64,000 nucleotides of DNA, taken from the NCBI RefSeq assembly GCF_000165425.1, contig NW_001798967.1, positions 62,001-126,000 of the forward strand, written 5' to 3'. The notes below the pieces were generated by a model. That model was not told the DNA's origin, ran no database searches, and worked only from the letters and a program-made list of their open reading frames with translations. Numbering within the stretch: the stretch's first letter is position 1; every line of letters begins with the position of its first letter. Positions 1 through 12,067 of the stretch are shown in pieces. This stretch comes from Paramecium tetraurelia (Eukaryota > Ciliophora > Oligohymenophorea > Peniculida > Parameciidae). A program made the position numbers and the translations under genes.

Positions 1-211
1 ATATCGTTAATATTATTTGTGATAATATTTTCGCTACTAAAATGCTTAAGATAACCAATATAATATTGGAGATCAAAATTTTAAATAAATAAATAAAATT
101 TGTAAAATAAATATATCTCTTTGACAAGATTGGTCTGTATTTTATATTATGCAATGATGGTGAAATAACAGTAAAATGATTTTCGATAATAAATTAACAT
201 AAATCTAATAA

Positions 212-1188
212 TCAATTAAATTTTATTGCTTAACTTTTTATCAATTTATTGAAATACTCTTAATTACAGGATGACTGACGTTCCACAGATTTATTATTTT
301 AGACAATTGACAATCTATTGACACTGGGTTGGTTTCTTTTGAATTTGATTAATTTTTTAAAGTCTGCATTTTTTTGTAAGATTGCAGTCATCCTGGAACT
401 TTTTGAAACTCTATTGAGTAAACTTAAAAGCATTGTCAATGTTTCATCCTCACTTAATAATTCTGGATCAAATGTTTTATTTTTTAAAGAGTAAGTTTCT
501 GATTAAAATGTTTCATTTTTGGGTGAAAATAAAGTGAATGTGGCTCTTGTTTTATTAATTTCAGATTCAAGAATTTATATTTTGGATTTTAATTCAGTAA
601 TAGATTCTGACTCTTTTTAGTTACACATTTTATTGAATTTTTTTTTATACTCGTTTTCGAGTGACAAATTTTCTATTATCTATTGTTATTGAATATTGAT
701 TGTCTACAACTGTTAAATCGTCTGGGCATTCATTTATAATTTTTGATTCTTTTCCTGAATTTCATTGGTTAAATTGTCAGTCTGCTTATTCAAAAGTGCA
801 ATTTGATTGATTTAAGATTCGATTTCCCTCCTCTAATGGTCAACCTACTACTGCAACTAGGAAATTTGATGAAGTAGATTCTTTTATTAGGTATGTTTGC
901 TAATCTTCTCCTTATTAAGGAAATCCTGAGGCTCATGTTAATTAAAAGCATTCAGGTATAGATTTGCCTTGGTTTAGATGGCTGTTTATTCTTGAGGTTG
1001 GGTCTTTTTAAAGATTTTCATGACTTAATCCTTAGTGATGGAACTCTCTTTCTTGGTCAATCTTGCTGATTATTAAGATAGCGAAGATACTGTAATATCT
1101 GGGACTGGAATACAATCTATAGCTTTGATCAAATCTCGATTCGACTATTGGGAGTATAAGCGATTGTTACTGTTATATATTCATCCAT
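212..1188 (-). CDS. Coiled-coil protein, 316 aa, unknown function
   Basis: Read with TAA/TAG as Gln this frame is open from the ATG at 1188 to the TGA at 212-214 once a 26-nt GTA...TAG intron at 1145-1170 is removed. Coding length is 951 nt, a multiple of three. The middle (about residues 100-230) is rich in Q, E, K, N and L with heptad-like spacing, so a coiled coil is likely. The C-terminal 100 residues are basic and Ser-rich. No catalytic motif is visible. The start codon lies only 23 bp from the ATG of the divergent kinase pseudogene at 1212, so the two would share a minimal promoter. Function unknown; it could be a cytoskeletal or ciliary scaffold, but that is a guess from composition. 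Confidence 0.75.
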
Positions 1189-1211
1189 TGTTAAATTATT
1201 TTAAATTTAAT

Positions 1212-2220
1212 ATGCTTAACGAAAAAGTCATAGGGGAATATGTTTATAAAGTATCTAATGAATGCAAAGTTGGAGTTGGTTAATTCAGCCACTTCTACAA
1301 ACGAGATCATAAGAAGACAAGAAGGAAGTGGTGATTAAGCAGATTCACAAAAAGCAATTACAGCCATTTTTTAACAGATGTTCAGAAACGAAATCATAAT
1401 ATTTAAGCAGCGTAATTATCAGTACATTCACACATATTATTAAACAGCAAACAAATATTATATAATTACTGAATTTTGCGAACAGGTAATGCGCTAATCA
1501 ATAATCTGTAGACATTCTTTAAATAATAAAATAATAAGGTTCTTTGCTTGAAAATACAGTAATCATTTATGTTTTACAAATTGGCGAGGCATTGAAGTAC
1601 GTAAATTCAAAAAGTAAACTTTGACTTTTTAGAGATTGTTCACAGAGATATCAAACCTTCCAATATCCTAATCGATAAAAGAAAGTTAGACTAGCAGATT
1701 TTTTTTGACTTTGCAATCCATTAAGACAGATTTTGAATTGAAGAAAGACAATTCCAGATTGGATCTCCATTTGTATATATATAAAGAAACACTGTTAAAA
1801 AATGAATACAATCATAAAACTAACTTTGGTCCCTTGGTGTACTGTTTTTTGAAATAATTTTTAGTATGCACCCATATGTATTCCAAAAGAATTTTACCCA
1901 TTTATTTAATGGAAATGGATGATTTAGTCAGAAAATTACAAAAAATATCAAAAGGATTATATCTTGATGTTTAAACATCGGTTCTCAGAAGCTTTAACTG
2001 ATACTATTAAAATTTGTTAGCTTACAACCCTACTTATAGATGTGGTATCTAACAAATGGAAATAATATTTAAAAAAATTAAAAAAATAGAGAATTCGGAG
2101 TTAATAGCCTTCATGCTTAAAAACGGGATTACTACAGATAAAAGAAAATAAACCAAGCCTAATTTAAGTTAGAAGATAGAAGTAAAGTCACAATTTTAAA
2201 AAGGAATTAATTATAGTTGA
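1212..2220 (+). pseudogene. Decayed protein kinase gene (Ser/Thr family)
   Basis: Kinase landmarks are recognisable but lie in different frames. A glycine-loop-like stretch with GVGQFSHFYK follows the ATG. VVIKQIHKKQL supplies the VAIK-type lysine. The catalytic loop IVHRDIKPSNILIDK is clear just after a 19-nt intron-like segment at 1614-1632. WSLGVLFFEIIF of subdomain IX is found near 1830. Moving between these needs at least four frame changes (about 1310-1325, 1370, 1700 and 1825). The DFG region reads as ADFF followed by TGA. One or two frame changes could be missed introns or assembly errors, but the number and the damaged DFG argue for a pseudogene. The 3' limit is approximate. Intact relatives would be ULK/CAMK-like kinases of about 300 residues. 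Confidence 0.7.
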
Positions 2221-2593
2221 TTTTTTTTGCTTAAAGCCTTGATAAATTACATATTTCCTTTCTCTCTGAAAAATAAAATTCAGAAGTAAAATATTTAGAA
2301 AATTATATTTATTTAATTAAAATTCTAATACATTTTAGAAAAATAATTCAAAGATTGAAACAATGTAAAAATTTATTCAAAAAAAATAAATATCTATATT
2401 ACATTACAAATTTATATTTAATTATTAGTTGACAAATTTCATTCTTAAAAGATTATGTGAGTTGTCACTATTAGAATTTACATCAACACCAAATCTCTAT
2501 CTAGTTTGTTTTTTCTTAATAAAAATGATACTTTTTAAGTTTTTCGTAAAAACCTAAAAAAAGTAATAGAAATTCATAACTATTTAAAAAAAA

Positions 2594-4268
2594 ATGAATT
2601 GTGAAAAAGAGTAAGATGAAGATTTGTATGGGTTTTTGGCTTTATTTAAAGATGTTGATGAAATAATCTTCCCTATCATAAGTAAATAATTAAAAAGAAA
2701 GAAAATTTAAGACTGTTTTGAATTTCTCTAACAATAGGAAAATCAATGTATTGTAGGTATAGAAAGTTAAAAGATAAAAAATTTATCTCTGCCTGATAAA
2801 GAATTCATTGCTGAAAAAAAGGACATTAAGAAAATAATTGAAGTTCTCAAAAAAATTAAGGATCACTAATTTAATAATAAAATTTCTCTATTGACGAATA
2901 TGAAGAAATTAAGAAGGATCTGATCATAAAATATCATGGGATAAGAAAATTATAGAATTTCTAAAATTTTTAGTTTAACTCACTGCATTAGATGAGAGAT
3001 ATATTTAGTGTGGATCTAATGCTCTTCACCTACTGGTCTTAATGAAAATTAGTTTTAAGGAATAATGTTTTGAGAATATTAGAATTAGAAATACTTCGTT
3101 AATAGGAGCAAATATGATAAGATGCGACTTAAGCGGATCTGAATTTGAAAATGTCATTATTAGTGGTATAAATTTGAATTAAGCCAAATTATTAAATTGT
3201 AAGTGAAGGAGTTTAGGTATAAATGAGGGAATGTAGTTAAATGGTCACAGTGGTAGACTCAAATAAATTTTCTTTTCTCTAGATGGCAAGTCATTAGCTT
3301 CCTGTAGTGTTGGTAAAGCACTGTATTTATGGGATGTTAAAACCAGAAAAATAAAGTTTAATAAAAAAGTGACGAATGTAGATTCTTTTTGTTTATCACC
3401 GAATGGTACTACATTAGCTTCTAGTTGCAACAATTTGGCTTATTTATGGAATCTTAAGACAGGAAAAAAAATATGTAATTTAATTGGCCATAAAGATACT
3501 ATTAGTTAAGTATGGTTCTCTCCAAATGGTACTCTATTAGCATCTGGTAGTTGGAATGGGTCTGTCCGTTTATGGGATGTTAAGAAAAGTTAATCGAAAG
3601 CCAATTTAGATGGTGATAGTGAATGTGATAAATCAATCTGTTTCTCTCCTGATGATACTTCATTAGCATTTCATAGCTCAGATAACTCAATAGTTTTATG
3701 GGATGTTAAGACTTAATCAAAGCTAAATTATATGGACATACTAGTAAGATTGAATCATTCTGTTTCTCTCCTGATAGTACTAGATTAGCATCTTGTAGTA
3801 ATGATAAGTCTATCCGTTTATGGGATGTTAAAACAGGATAATAAAAAGCCAAATTAGATGGTCATTCATCAACAGTTTATTCAGTCAATTTCTCTCCTGA
3901 TGGAACCAAATTAGCATTAAGCAGCAGTAAAGATAACTTCATCATTTTATATTCATTAGATGTATAGACAAGAGATTAAAAATTTTTATATGCTTATAAT
4001 GCTTAAGATTCGGATCTTTAGAAAGGTATTTTAACATACTTTGAACCTTTGAAATTTACAAATAATGCTAATCCAGAATTTGGTAATTTTTTCCACTACA
4101 TAAAATATTCCAATTTTAACAATTTCTTAAAATCCAAAGTTAGAAGCATATGGAACCCTAATCCTGAAAGGCGAATTTATGGATTAAGAAGGATGTGATT
4201 TGCGTTCATTTTTTAAATCTAAGGGTTGTTGTAGTTTGGAAATCTATTTAAAATCTTCATAAAAGTGA
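2594..4268 (+). pseudogene. Decayed pentapeptide-repeat/WD40 gene
   Basis: The parent type is a ciliate multigene-family architecture: a helical N-terminal region, a short pentapeptide-like segment (LIGANMIRCDLSGSEF), then WD40 repeats, each ending in LWDVK (about 3240-3930), and a C-terminal tail with CDLRSFFKSKGCCSLE. Here it is broken by frame changes near 2880, 3000, 3722 and 4145, and by an in-frame TGA at 3204-3206 where the family pattern suggests Trp (CK-stop-RSLG). The frame change at 3722 looks like loss of one A in a run of A's. WD repeats remain easily recognised, so decay is recent. The region is on the same strand as, and directly downstream of, the decayed kinase. Confidence 0.75.
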
Positions 4269-5331
4269 GATTTATTAAGTTTAAAAGAATATTGTTACGT
4301 ATTTTGTTTTTGCTATCAGATCTTGCAAAGCAGATCCAAAATTTTAATTTTTAATCTTTAATCTGGCTTTTCCAAAATCAATTTCCTGATTGACCTGTTT
4401 CTCACTTCTACAATCTAAAGAACCAATTGATAGAGTCTCCATGTATTTGTTGTCTTTTCTTCGAAATTTTATGACACTTCTATACTGATATCTCAATAAA
4501 TTATTATTTGTTGGTTATTAAATTCATACAATAAATATCTTTAAAAGGCAATAAATTTTTGTTCTACATTCCATTAATACCATTTTTAATAAAATTTCTT
4601 TACCTAAATCTCTCTTAGTTGTATATATTTACACATTCCATAATCTAAATTATTTCAAGTTACTAAATTGTTTTGATAATTAAGCTATCAATTTTGATGA
4701 TAAGATTAATAAGCTTCAAAAAGAGAGGAAAATCCAGAAACAAGTAGAAATGATAATTGAACAGCTAATGCTGTATCTATTATAATAATAAATGATTATA
4801 ATCCTTAAAATAACGAAATAACAAAAGGGAATGAATAATAAAGATTTCGTAGCCTTTCTAATTAAGAAATTAGAATAAACACAACGAAAAGATGCTATTT
4901 AAAATAAGTTAATTAACGACTGTTAATTTTTGTTAACATGATTTTTAAAAGTACAGTAATAAAAAATACAAATATTTTGATTTATATTTACAATTTTACT
5001 TATTTTTGATTTAAAAGTTATCATCTAAAAAACTTATAATAATTTGAAATCCTCATCAACACCATGGGAAAGATCAGTAAATACTCAAAAATTTGAAAAT
5101 CCAACCAACAAATATTTGAATATATCTCCATATGTAAAAGATGATGGATGTAAACAAACAAATTTTTAACTTTTGTATTTTTCATTACATTGCTTTTAAA
5201 TTTTGTTTAGATAATTTCTCAAATGTTAATTTGGGAATCTTAAGTATATTGTTAAAAAAATTAATATATGGAGTAGTTAGTTATACTTATAAATCTAAAT
5301 CTATTAGCTTTGTTTAAAATATATTTAAAAT
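4269..5331. other. About 1 kb without a convincing gene
   Basis: No long frame with plausible composition and splice structure was found on either strand. On the plus strand around 4690-4930 there are short stretches with coding-like composition in alternating frames. On the minus strand a 61-codon frame starts near 4440 and runs toward 4268. They may be remnants of the decayed genes to the left or chance openings, since only TGA terminates in this code. I assign no gene. Confidence 0.5.
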
Positions 5332-7149
5332 TCATTCTACTAATGATAACTCAAAAAGGATTTATGAAAGCAAAGGAGTGACAGTTTCATCAGATGCAGC
5401 CACCAAAAATAATTCCCTAATTTAGATATATTATGATAATTACTTTTCAAAAATAAGCAAATATTATTTTGCCGCTGGAGCCTATGATATATTATTGAGA
5501 GTGATAGCAGCTAATTTGACGTGTTTTTCATTGATTTTATCTTGATTAGTTCTTTGATCTTATTATTTCAGAGAGTTGTTCTTAATTTACCCTATGCTCA
5601 AAATAGCAACAAGCCTTTATAATATTTTAGGATGCTTAGCTATGGATAACCTGGTTGCCATTTTTAAATCACTTAAGTAACAGAAGAACTCCAAAACAAT
5701 TTCTCTTAATTCTTAATTCTAATATATTAGTAATCTTGCTAATTAATCTATATATTCTCCAATGGCTCCTTCAATTATGGCTTCGTTATCTGAGATAGAT
5801 ATCATATTTCTGAGAGTTTCTGTGACTAACCCTATATCCTCATATGATTCGCCATTAAGAATTTCGATTAGTTTTTACATAAAGTTATCCATATAGACTG
5901 ATTGCTTTAGGTATATGTGTTTTGATAAGACTGAGAATATTTCTAATGCTGATTTAGATAATTCTTAATCTGCTCCAGACAAAAGAATTTAATAAAAAAA
6001 GGATAGTAACTTATCTTATTTCATAAAGCAAGCTTCATTAGCTCTAATCATAGCTAAATTTCTTAGAGCTACAAATAAAGTTCTCAATTTTTCCAAATGT
6101 TTACACTCTGCTTTTTTTTCATAATTCCCTTAAATCAAATCTATGTATTTTTTCTAATAGATCAACTCACTTGGCTTAGCCAATTCAGTTGTTTGATCAT
6201 TCATGATGACTGATATATGAGAATTATAGTTTTCTAATACATTTTGATTTTTGATTAAATCGGTTTGAACTTGCATAGATTTTCGCTATTATTATCCTAG
6301 ATTTTCCAATTATTGTTATCCTACTGTTTAAAGACAAGTTTTATAAGAGTAAGATTTATTGAGGTAACTAATTTATTTAATAGTATCTTCAATATACGAA
6401 GTAATAGTATCAAGTAATTGTGGATACTAGTCTATGAGAAAGCTTTACTAAAATGATGAACATAAATAGTTATACTGAGTAATTGCAAGAATACATCAAT
6501 AAATTATTGATGGCGAATGTGAGTTCATCATCAATTCTACTTTCAAAAGCAAGCATAATTCTTTTAACTTCGCTTGCCTATGCTTAGATTTTAGATTTCT
6601 TGATAAAAAGTATAGTTTCTGCTTTTTCCACCTTTGAATAATTTTAATTCAAAAGAGTACTCAGAGGTTATCCACTAAATTCCATTTGATGCTGTCTATC
6701 CTCAGCTTCTACCCTGTAAAATATATATTATTATTACGCATAACTTGCCTATTGATTTTCTTCTTCAAAGCCTATTTTAGTCTTCTTTCTATTCGAGCTC
6801 ATTTCTTCATCGTATATGTAACCATCCTCTTTTCCAAAGAAATATTTTTATTCATATGCCAATAACAATTTTTGATAATGGTTCCTCAAGGTGAATGAGG
6901 CTGAAGTACAAGTGGCTGGAAACGAGAATTGATCTACGATTTCCTTTTCAGTTCAAATTTAAATTTTACTTTCCATAATTTATTTGCTGATACAACCTTT
7001 AAACCTCCTCTTTTGGTGACTGCCTTGTAGAGCTTGAAAACCTCCAATTCTCTACCACCAATTTGAGGTATTTTAATAGTTACACCTCTTTATTCCCAAA
7101 ATTTTTGCAATTATTATATGAATACTTTCTCTTCTTCCCTCTCGTCCAT
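5332..7149 (-). CDS. ARID-domain protein with helical C-terminus (SWI/SNF-like), 587 aa
   Basis: The N-terminus (about residues 8-105) is an ARID DNA-binding domain. QQLQKFWEQRGVTIKIPQI matches helix 1-2, FKLYKAVTKRGGLKVVSANK the middle, and LWKEIVDQFSF...LRNHYQKLLLAYE the terminal helices. The remaining 450 residues are alpha-helical without low complexity, as in the armadillo-like C-terminal region of ARID1/BAF250 subunits of SWI/SNF remodellers; this second match is by architecture only. Introns at 6944-6969 (26 nt, inside the ARID) and 6448-6475 (28 nt) give 1764 coding nt. Predicted role: nuclear, chromatin remodelling. The gene points toward the pseudogene cluster and is itself intact. 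Another ARID family (ARID2, ARID3, JARID) is less likely, as no zinc finger or JmjC is seen. Confidence 0.85.
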
Positions 7150-7423
7150 CTATTATTATACTTAATATAAAATTATATATATTTTATAAATATTGATTGC
7201 AAATCCATCTCAAGTTCATAAATATGCTTAACGCAACTTATCTCGCTCTCTTGTCTACAAAATCATCGCGATAAAGTAATGTTAATAATAAAAATACTAA
7301 TTAAATACACATTAATTTTTAACCGAAAAATAAATAAACAATATTATATGAAAAGTGTTCAAAAACCCACTCAAGTCTCCTTAATAGTAGTCCTCTGTTC
7401 AAAAGGATGTAGCAAATTTTTCA

Positions 7424-10171
7424 ATGCAATCTCCAGATAAACAAATCTATTATCCTAAAACATCATCACAAGCTAAAATTTTAACATATGGTCCTTCGCC
7501 CTATAAGTAATCTCCCCTGTTCGATGGTAAATATGCGAACTAAATTAATGCTGCTATTTAACCCTCCCCCAACAAAAATTAGAGAATTCCTATTAATATA
7601 ATTAAATACTAAGACCTTAAGCTAAAATTGCGATGTACTAAAACCACACAATTCCCAAGAATTAGTGGAATCTTAGAATGAACTGAAATCACACTATGAA
7701 ACATGCAAGTATGAATACTAGAAAACTTATGCTGGAAACGTTTAAAGTGATAGCAATAAAGATACTGCTTCTGAAAGAAGAAGTAACACTCTCAGAAAGG
7801 ATGGAACTGCTTAGGAGAGCAAAGAAAATTATGGGTTTTCAACCAAAACTTCAATTACAGATTATCACATAACAGTGGGAAATAGTAGGCTATAATCTCA
7901 AAATAATGTATTCTTATAATAGAAACCAAAAATATCAATAGAAATATCTAAAATTTCTGGACAATTGCGAGATTTGATGTCTAGTGTTTAAAGATTTGTC
8001 ACTGATGGAAGACTACCTGATAATATCAATGATAAAATGATTGACATATTAGCTACTTTTAGAAAAGTTGAAGAACTATCTATTGCAGATCCTAATGAGA
8101 ATGATTCAAAAACATTAAATATGGCTGAAGATTATAATAAATTAAAAGCAATTCTCGAATAGTTATAATCTAAAATGACTGCTTTGGTCTAGGAAAACCA
8201 GAAAGTAATCAATTATATTAATTCATATAGCTAAACAAAAATTTAGTAGAGAAAGAACGAAGGTTAATGAAGAATAAAGGAAGAGAGAGTAAGCAGAAGA
8301 TAAATCAAATTAAACAAACAAGGAATTCAATAGAGTATTCGAATGTTTATAAATAAATTAAGAGGAAAATGAAGAACTCAAGATGAAATTATAATAGGCA
8401 GATTCCTTTAAAGGTGCAAAAACTCATCAAAATAAAATCAATAATAATGAAATTTAGGATTATAAATTACAGAATATTTAATTATAAAAGGAACTTGATG
8501 TGTTAGAAAGTAAGTATAAGTAGTTGTTATCTGAAAAAGCAACTTAAAAATTTATACCAAAGTGTCCCTTGATATTGAAATCAATTCATTCAAGTACTTC
8601 AAATTAATCAGAATAGTTAGAGCTCAAATTATTATAGTTGCAAATTGAAAATGATAATCTAAAAGCCTAAATGGCTCATAATTAGGTTGATTCTAAGGCA
8701 ATTGACAATAAAAATGAAATGATTTAAAGACTGGATGACAAAATTAAGTCACTTTTGAAGGAAAAAGCAATTTCAGAGGAGTAATCTGTTTAAGTTTGCA
8801 ACAACTTGGAATCTTAAATGAATAGTTAAAGAATGCTTTTTCAGTTAAGGATAAGGAAGTTGTCATTCTATAAAAATAAAGAAATGAGGTTGAAAGAGAA
8901 TCAAAAGGAGAGATTAATAGTTATATTCAGCAATTAAAAGTGTTAGAGGATAAATTGCAAACATCCAAATAAGAGAATCAAAATCTGTTTGATGAATTTA
9001 AACCAATGGACATAAGAAAGAATAAAGTATAGGAGGAGTTGAAAATGAAATAAAAGAAACCTGAGTAGTTGAGCCAAGAATTATAATTTTAGAAATAAGA
9101 ATCTAAAAAGGTTATGGATAAACGTTAAACCTTGTAGTAAAAATGCGATTAAATGAACTAATAATTATAATAATAGACCTCGATATAGTAGTAATTACTT
9201 CAATAAATAGATGGGTTAAAGTAAACTGAAAATGCTTTCAAGTTAGAATGTGATAGATTGAATAACATGTATAAAGCAACTAAATAGGAAATGAAGTATC
9301 AAGTTACAGAATTGAATGAAATGATTTAATTATAGGGGAGAAGAACTCAAGAGAAAGAGAGATAATTAAATGAATTAATTGAAGAAATGGGTGACATGAA
9401 AGATTAATATGAAGTATAAAAGAAAGTTTGTTAAGAAATCATTAATGATTTAGAAAGAAAGAATTCAAAACTCTAAAATGAAGAATTTTTGTAAATAAAG
9501 GAGTAAGAAATTATTGGTTTTAAATTAATAATGGAATAATAATTAAAAATGCTAGATAAAAGAAATGCATTATCATCTTATGATTTTGATTAAAGAGAGT
9601 AATAACTTTAAGTTGAAATTCAAAGTAAAAATGAATAAATAAATGATTTGAAGTTAGAAATAGAAAAAATTAGAAGCCATAATTTCAATACTTAAGAAGA
9701 ACTATTAAGAAATGGAATTTTATAAAATCAAAATTAAGCTATTATAACTAATTTGAAGAATGAATTAAACCAATCAAAATAAGAATAATAGGACTTAAAT
9801 GAAATGTTAAATAAAAGAAAAGAAGAAACAGACTAACTACATTTGAGTTTAGAAGGATTGAGAAAAGATTAATAAAACAAAAAGTTACAATAAGAGGATA
9901 GTAGAAGTAATTAATAATCTGATTATAGTTAGAATCTGTATTGAGATAACAAGACCTATAAATTTCACTTGAAAATCTTTAAAGAGACAATCTGAATCTT
10001 TAGTAGAAAGTCAATGCTTTATAAATTGAAAATACTCGAAAACATAGAGATCTGAATAAGAAGAATGATGAATACTTAAACATCAAAAGAAAATATGACG
10101 AAACAGTCTAGAATTTAGATAGATTAGAAAGGCGATAGGGTGAAAAGATTGATTAACACAGAAGAACTTGA
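7424..10171 (+). CDS. Long coiled-coil protein, about 870 aa
   Basis: The first 75 residues are Pro/Ser/Gln-rich and probably disordered. From about residue 85 to the end the translation is dominated by E, K, Q, N and L heptads, so an extended coiled-coil rod is expected. Five introns restore one frame: 7635-7665, 8205-8230, 8345-8364, 8794-8825 and 9907-9932 (31, 26, 20, 32 and 26 nt). Coding length is then 2613 nt, divisible by three. The intron at 8345 begins GTTTAT rather than GTA, so that boundary is the least certain. The start at 7424 is the first ATG in the N-terminal frame; a short upstream exon cannot be excluded. Such proteins in ciliates are commonly cytoskeletal or basal-body components. 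No known family is recognised. Confidence 0.75.
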
Positions 10172-10394
10172 ATTATATTAGTTTTAATTATATATCAAAT
10201 TTCTAGTTTTTTAAATATTTCTGAAATATTTTTTTGATTATAGGATAATGGAAATGACCAATTTTTCAAATCTAATTACATCATTTTTAATTGTTATTGA
10301 AAATTTCTATCACTAATTTGATTTAAAGAATGCCTATTTGGATTATTGATTAAGCAATTAAGAGTTATTATTTAAAAATTTAATTAACTATATA

Positions 10395-10878
10395 ATGGAA
10401 AAGGAGTAAACCTTTGTTTTAATAAAACCTGATGGAGTTTAGAGAAGAATCATAGGGAGAATAATCTAGAGATTTGAAGATAAGGGATTTTCAATGGTTG
10501 CCATGAAAATGCTAATACCAAATTAAGAATTACTATAGAAGCATTATGAGGAGCTCATGTTCAAGCCTTTCTTTCCGTGCTTGATCTGCTATATGCTATC
10601 AGGACCGGTTATCGCTATGATATGGCAAGGCAAAGATGGTATTCAATAATTTAAATTAATTAGTTGTTAGATAAATTCGTTCTATGCTTGGAGAAGGCAG
10701 AAACCCTATTGAATAGAAACCAGGCACAATTAGAGCTGATTATGCACTTGAACTTTAGAGAAATTTAATTCATGGTAGTGATTCTTGTGAGTCAGCTTAA
10801 AAAGAGATTAATTTATGGTTTAATTAAAAGGAAATCGTGGATTGGAAGCCTTCAGATTTAAATTGGGTGTGTGAATGA
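10395..10878 (+). CDS. NDK: Nucleoside diphosphate kinase, 152 aa
   Basis: Transfers the gamma phosphate from ATP to nucleoside diphosphates through a phosphohistidine. The protein starts MEKEQTFVLIKPDGVQRR, the classic NDPK strand and nucleotide-binding start. It continues with YEELMFKPFF and SGPVIAMIWQGKD, and carries the active-site histidine in NLIHGSDSCESAQKEI. Length (152 aa) is exactly that of group I NDPKs. One 25-nt intron lies at 10639-10663 inside GKD-VVRQIRSMLGEG. It falls between two coiled-coil genes on the same strand, 223 bp after one and 37 bp before the next. One oddity: the usual KPFFPGL is KPFFPCL. Intact and probably active, in cytosol or cilia. Confidence 0.97.
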
Positions 10879-10915
10879 TTACTTTAAAACACTTTCATTT
10901 TTAATATTATCAAAA

Positions 10916-11645
10916 ATGCAAAAATCTTAACTGATTAGAGTATTGAGTGATTCTAACAAATCCCCAAATCCTTTTTCGATGTTTAGACAATTAAGTCAAG
11001 AGACCCCAACAAATCAAGGAAATAGTTAATCTATGACAACCGATAGAGAAATAGCCCGTTTGACTAGATTAGTTGGTTCATTAAAAAAAGAAAATGAATC
11101 ATTATAAATACAAATTAAACATCTTGAATAGATGGATTACAAAGGAATTATTTAGACTTTAGAATAAAAAAATAAATAGTTAGAATCACAAGTAGAAACT
11201 TTTAAAAAATTACCCATTGAAAAGATCGAAACCTTAATTGATGACAATGAAAGATTAACTAGTATTGTTGAAACTTAATCGACCAAAATTAAATCACTTT
11301 TGACTTAAATTGATGATTTGAAAGACTCATCATTTTAAAATGAAGGGAAAAATGAAATCATCATATCCATGATATAAGTAAGATATCCTTTTAAAATTAA
11401 AGGAACTCGAAAATTAGAAACTGTATGTCTAAGATGAACACAAGAAGTACCAGATTTTGAATAAGGAAAAACAAACACTTTACATTGAGTTACAAATGGC
11501 GAAACAATAGATTAAAGAACTAAATCAAACTATAGAAAAAATAAAGATGATAAATTTGGAAAGCAGTGAACCCAGTGACTTACTTCATTAGGATTATCTT
11601 AAAAGCAATGAGACAGTATAAACTTTCTTAAAAAATTAATATTGA
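10916..11645 (+). CDS. Coiled-coil protein, 234 aa
   Basis: Begins MQKSQLIRVLSDSNKSPNPF, a Ser-rich disordered leader of about 45 residues. From TTDREIARLTRLVGSLKKEN onward it is continuous amphipathic helix with leucine heptads, ending in a short polar tail. One 25-nt intron at 11378-11402 (GTAAG...AAAG) joins SMIQ to ELENQKLYVQDEHKKY and gives 705 coding nt. The start lies 37 bp downstream of the NDK stop. No enzyme motif. Function unknown; composition is that of a small structural or adaptor coiled coil. Confidence 0.75.
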
Positions 11646-12067
11646 TTCATCAATTTTATCAAAAATTTATCATAATTACAGATAATTCTGCTAAAAATAT
11701 TGAATTATAATTTATTATTGATTAAGAAATTAAGCTTAAAAATTCAGGATAAAATCTACAAATAAATTTGCTATTTTTAGAGAATCTTACATTAAAAAAT
11801 ATAGCATAAAGGATGAATAATATAATATTATATTTATCTAAATTAAAAAATAGTATTTAATAAAAAAAGGGTAATACTAGAGGATAAATTGGAAAGATCA
11901 AATTAAATATAAATTACTAATCTTTATTTTACTCTTAAAATGAAGCAGAATTATTGATACATTTGTAAAAATGTTAATAAGTTCCAAACATAAAAAATAA
12001 ATTGCTATTCACTTATCATCATTAATAATAATCAAATACCATTTGAAATAAATAATTACACTTAAAA
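11646..12067. other. Convergent intergenic region, no gene seen
   Basis: Lies between the 3' end of the plus-strand coiled-coil gene and the 3' end of the minus-strand membrane-protein gene. It is very A/T-rich with short runs of A and T. No open frame with coding-like composition was found on either strand, and no RNA gene was recognised. Confidence 0.5.
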
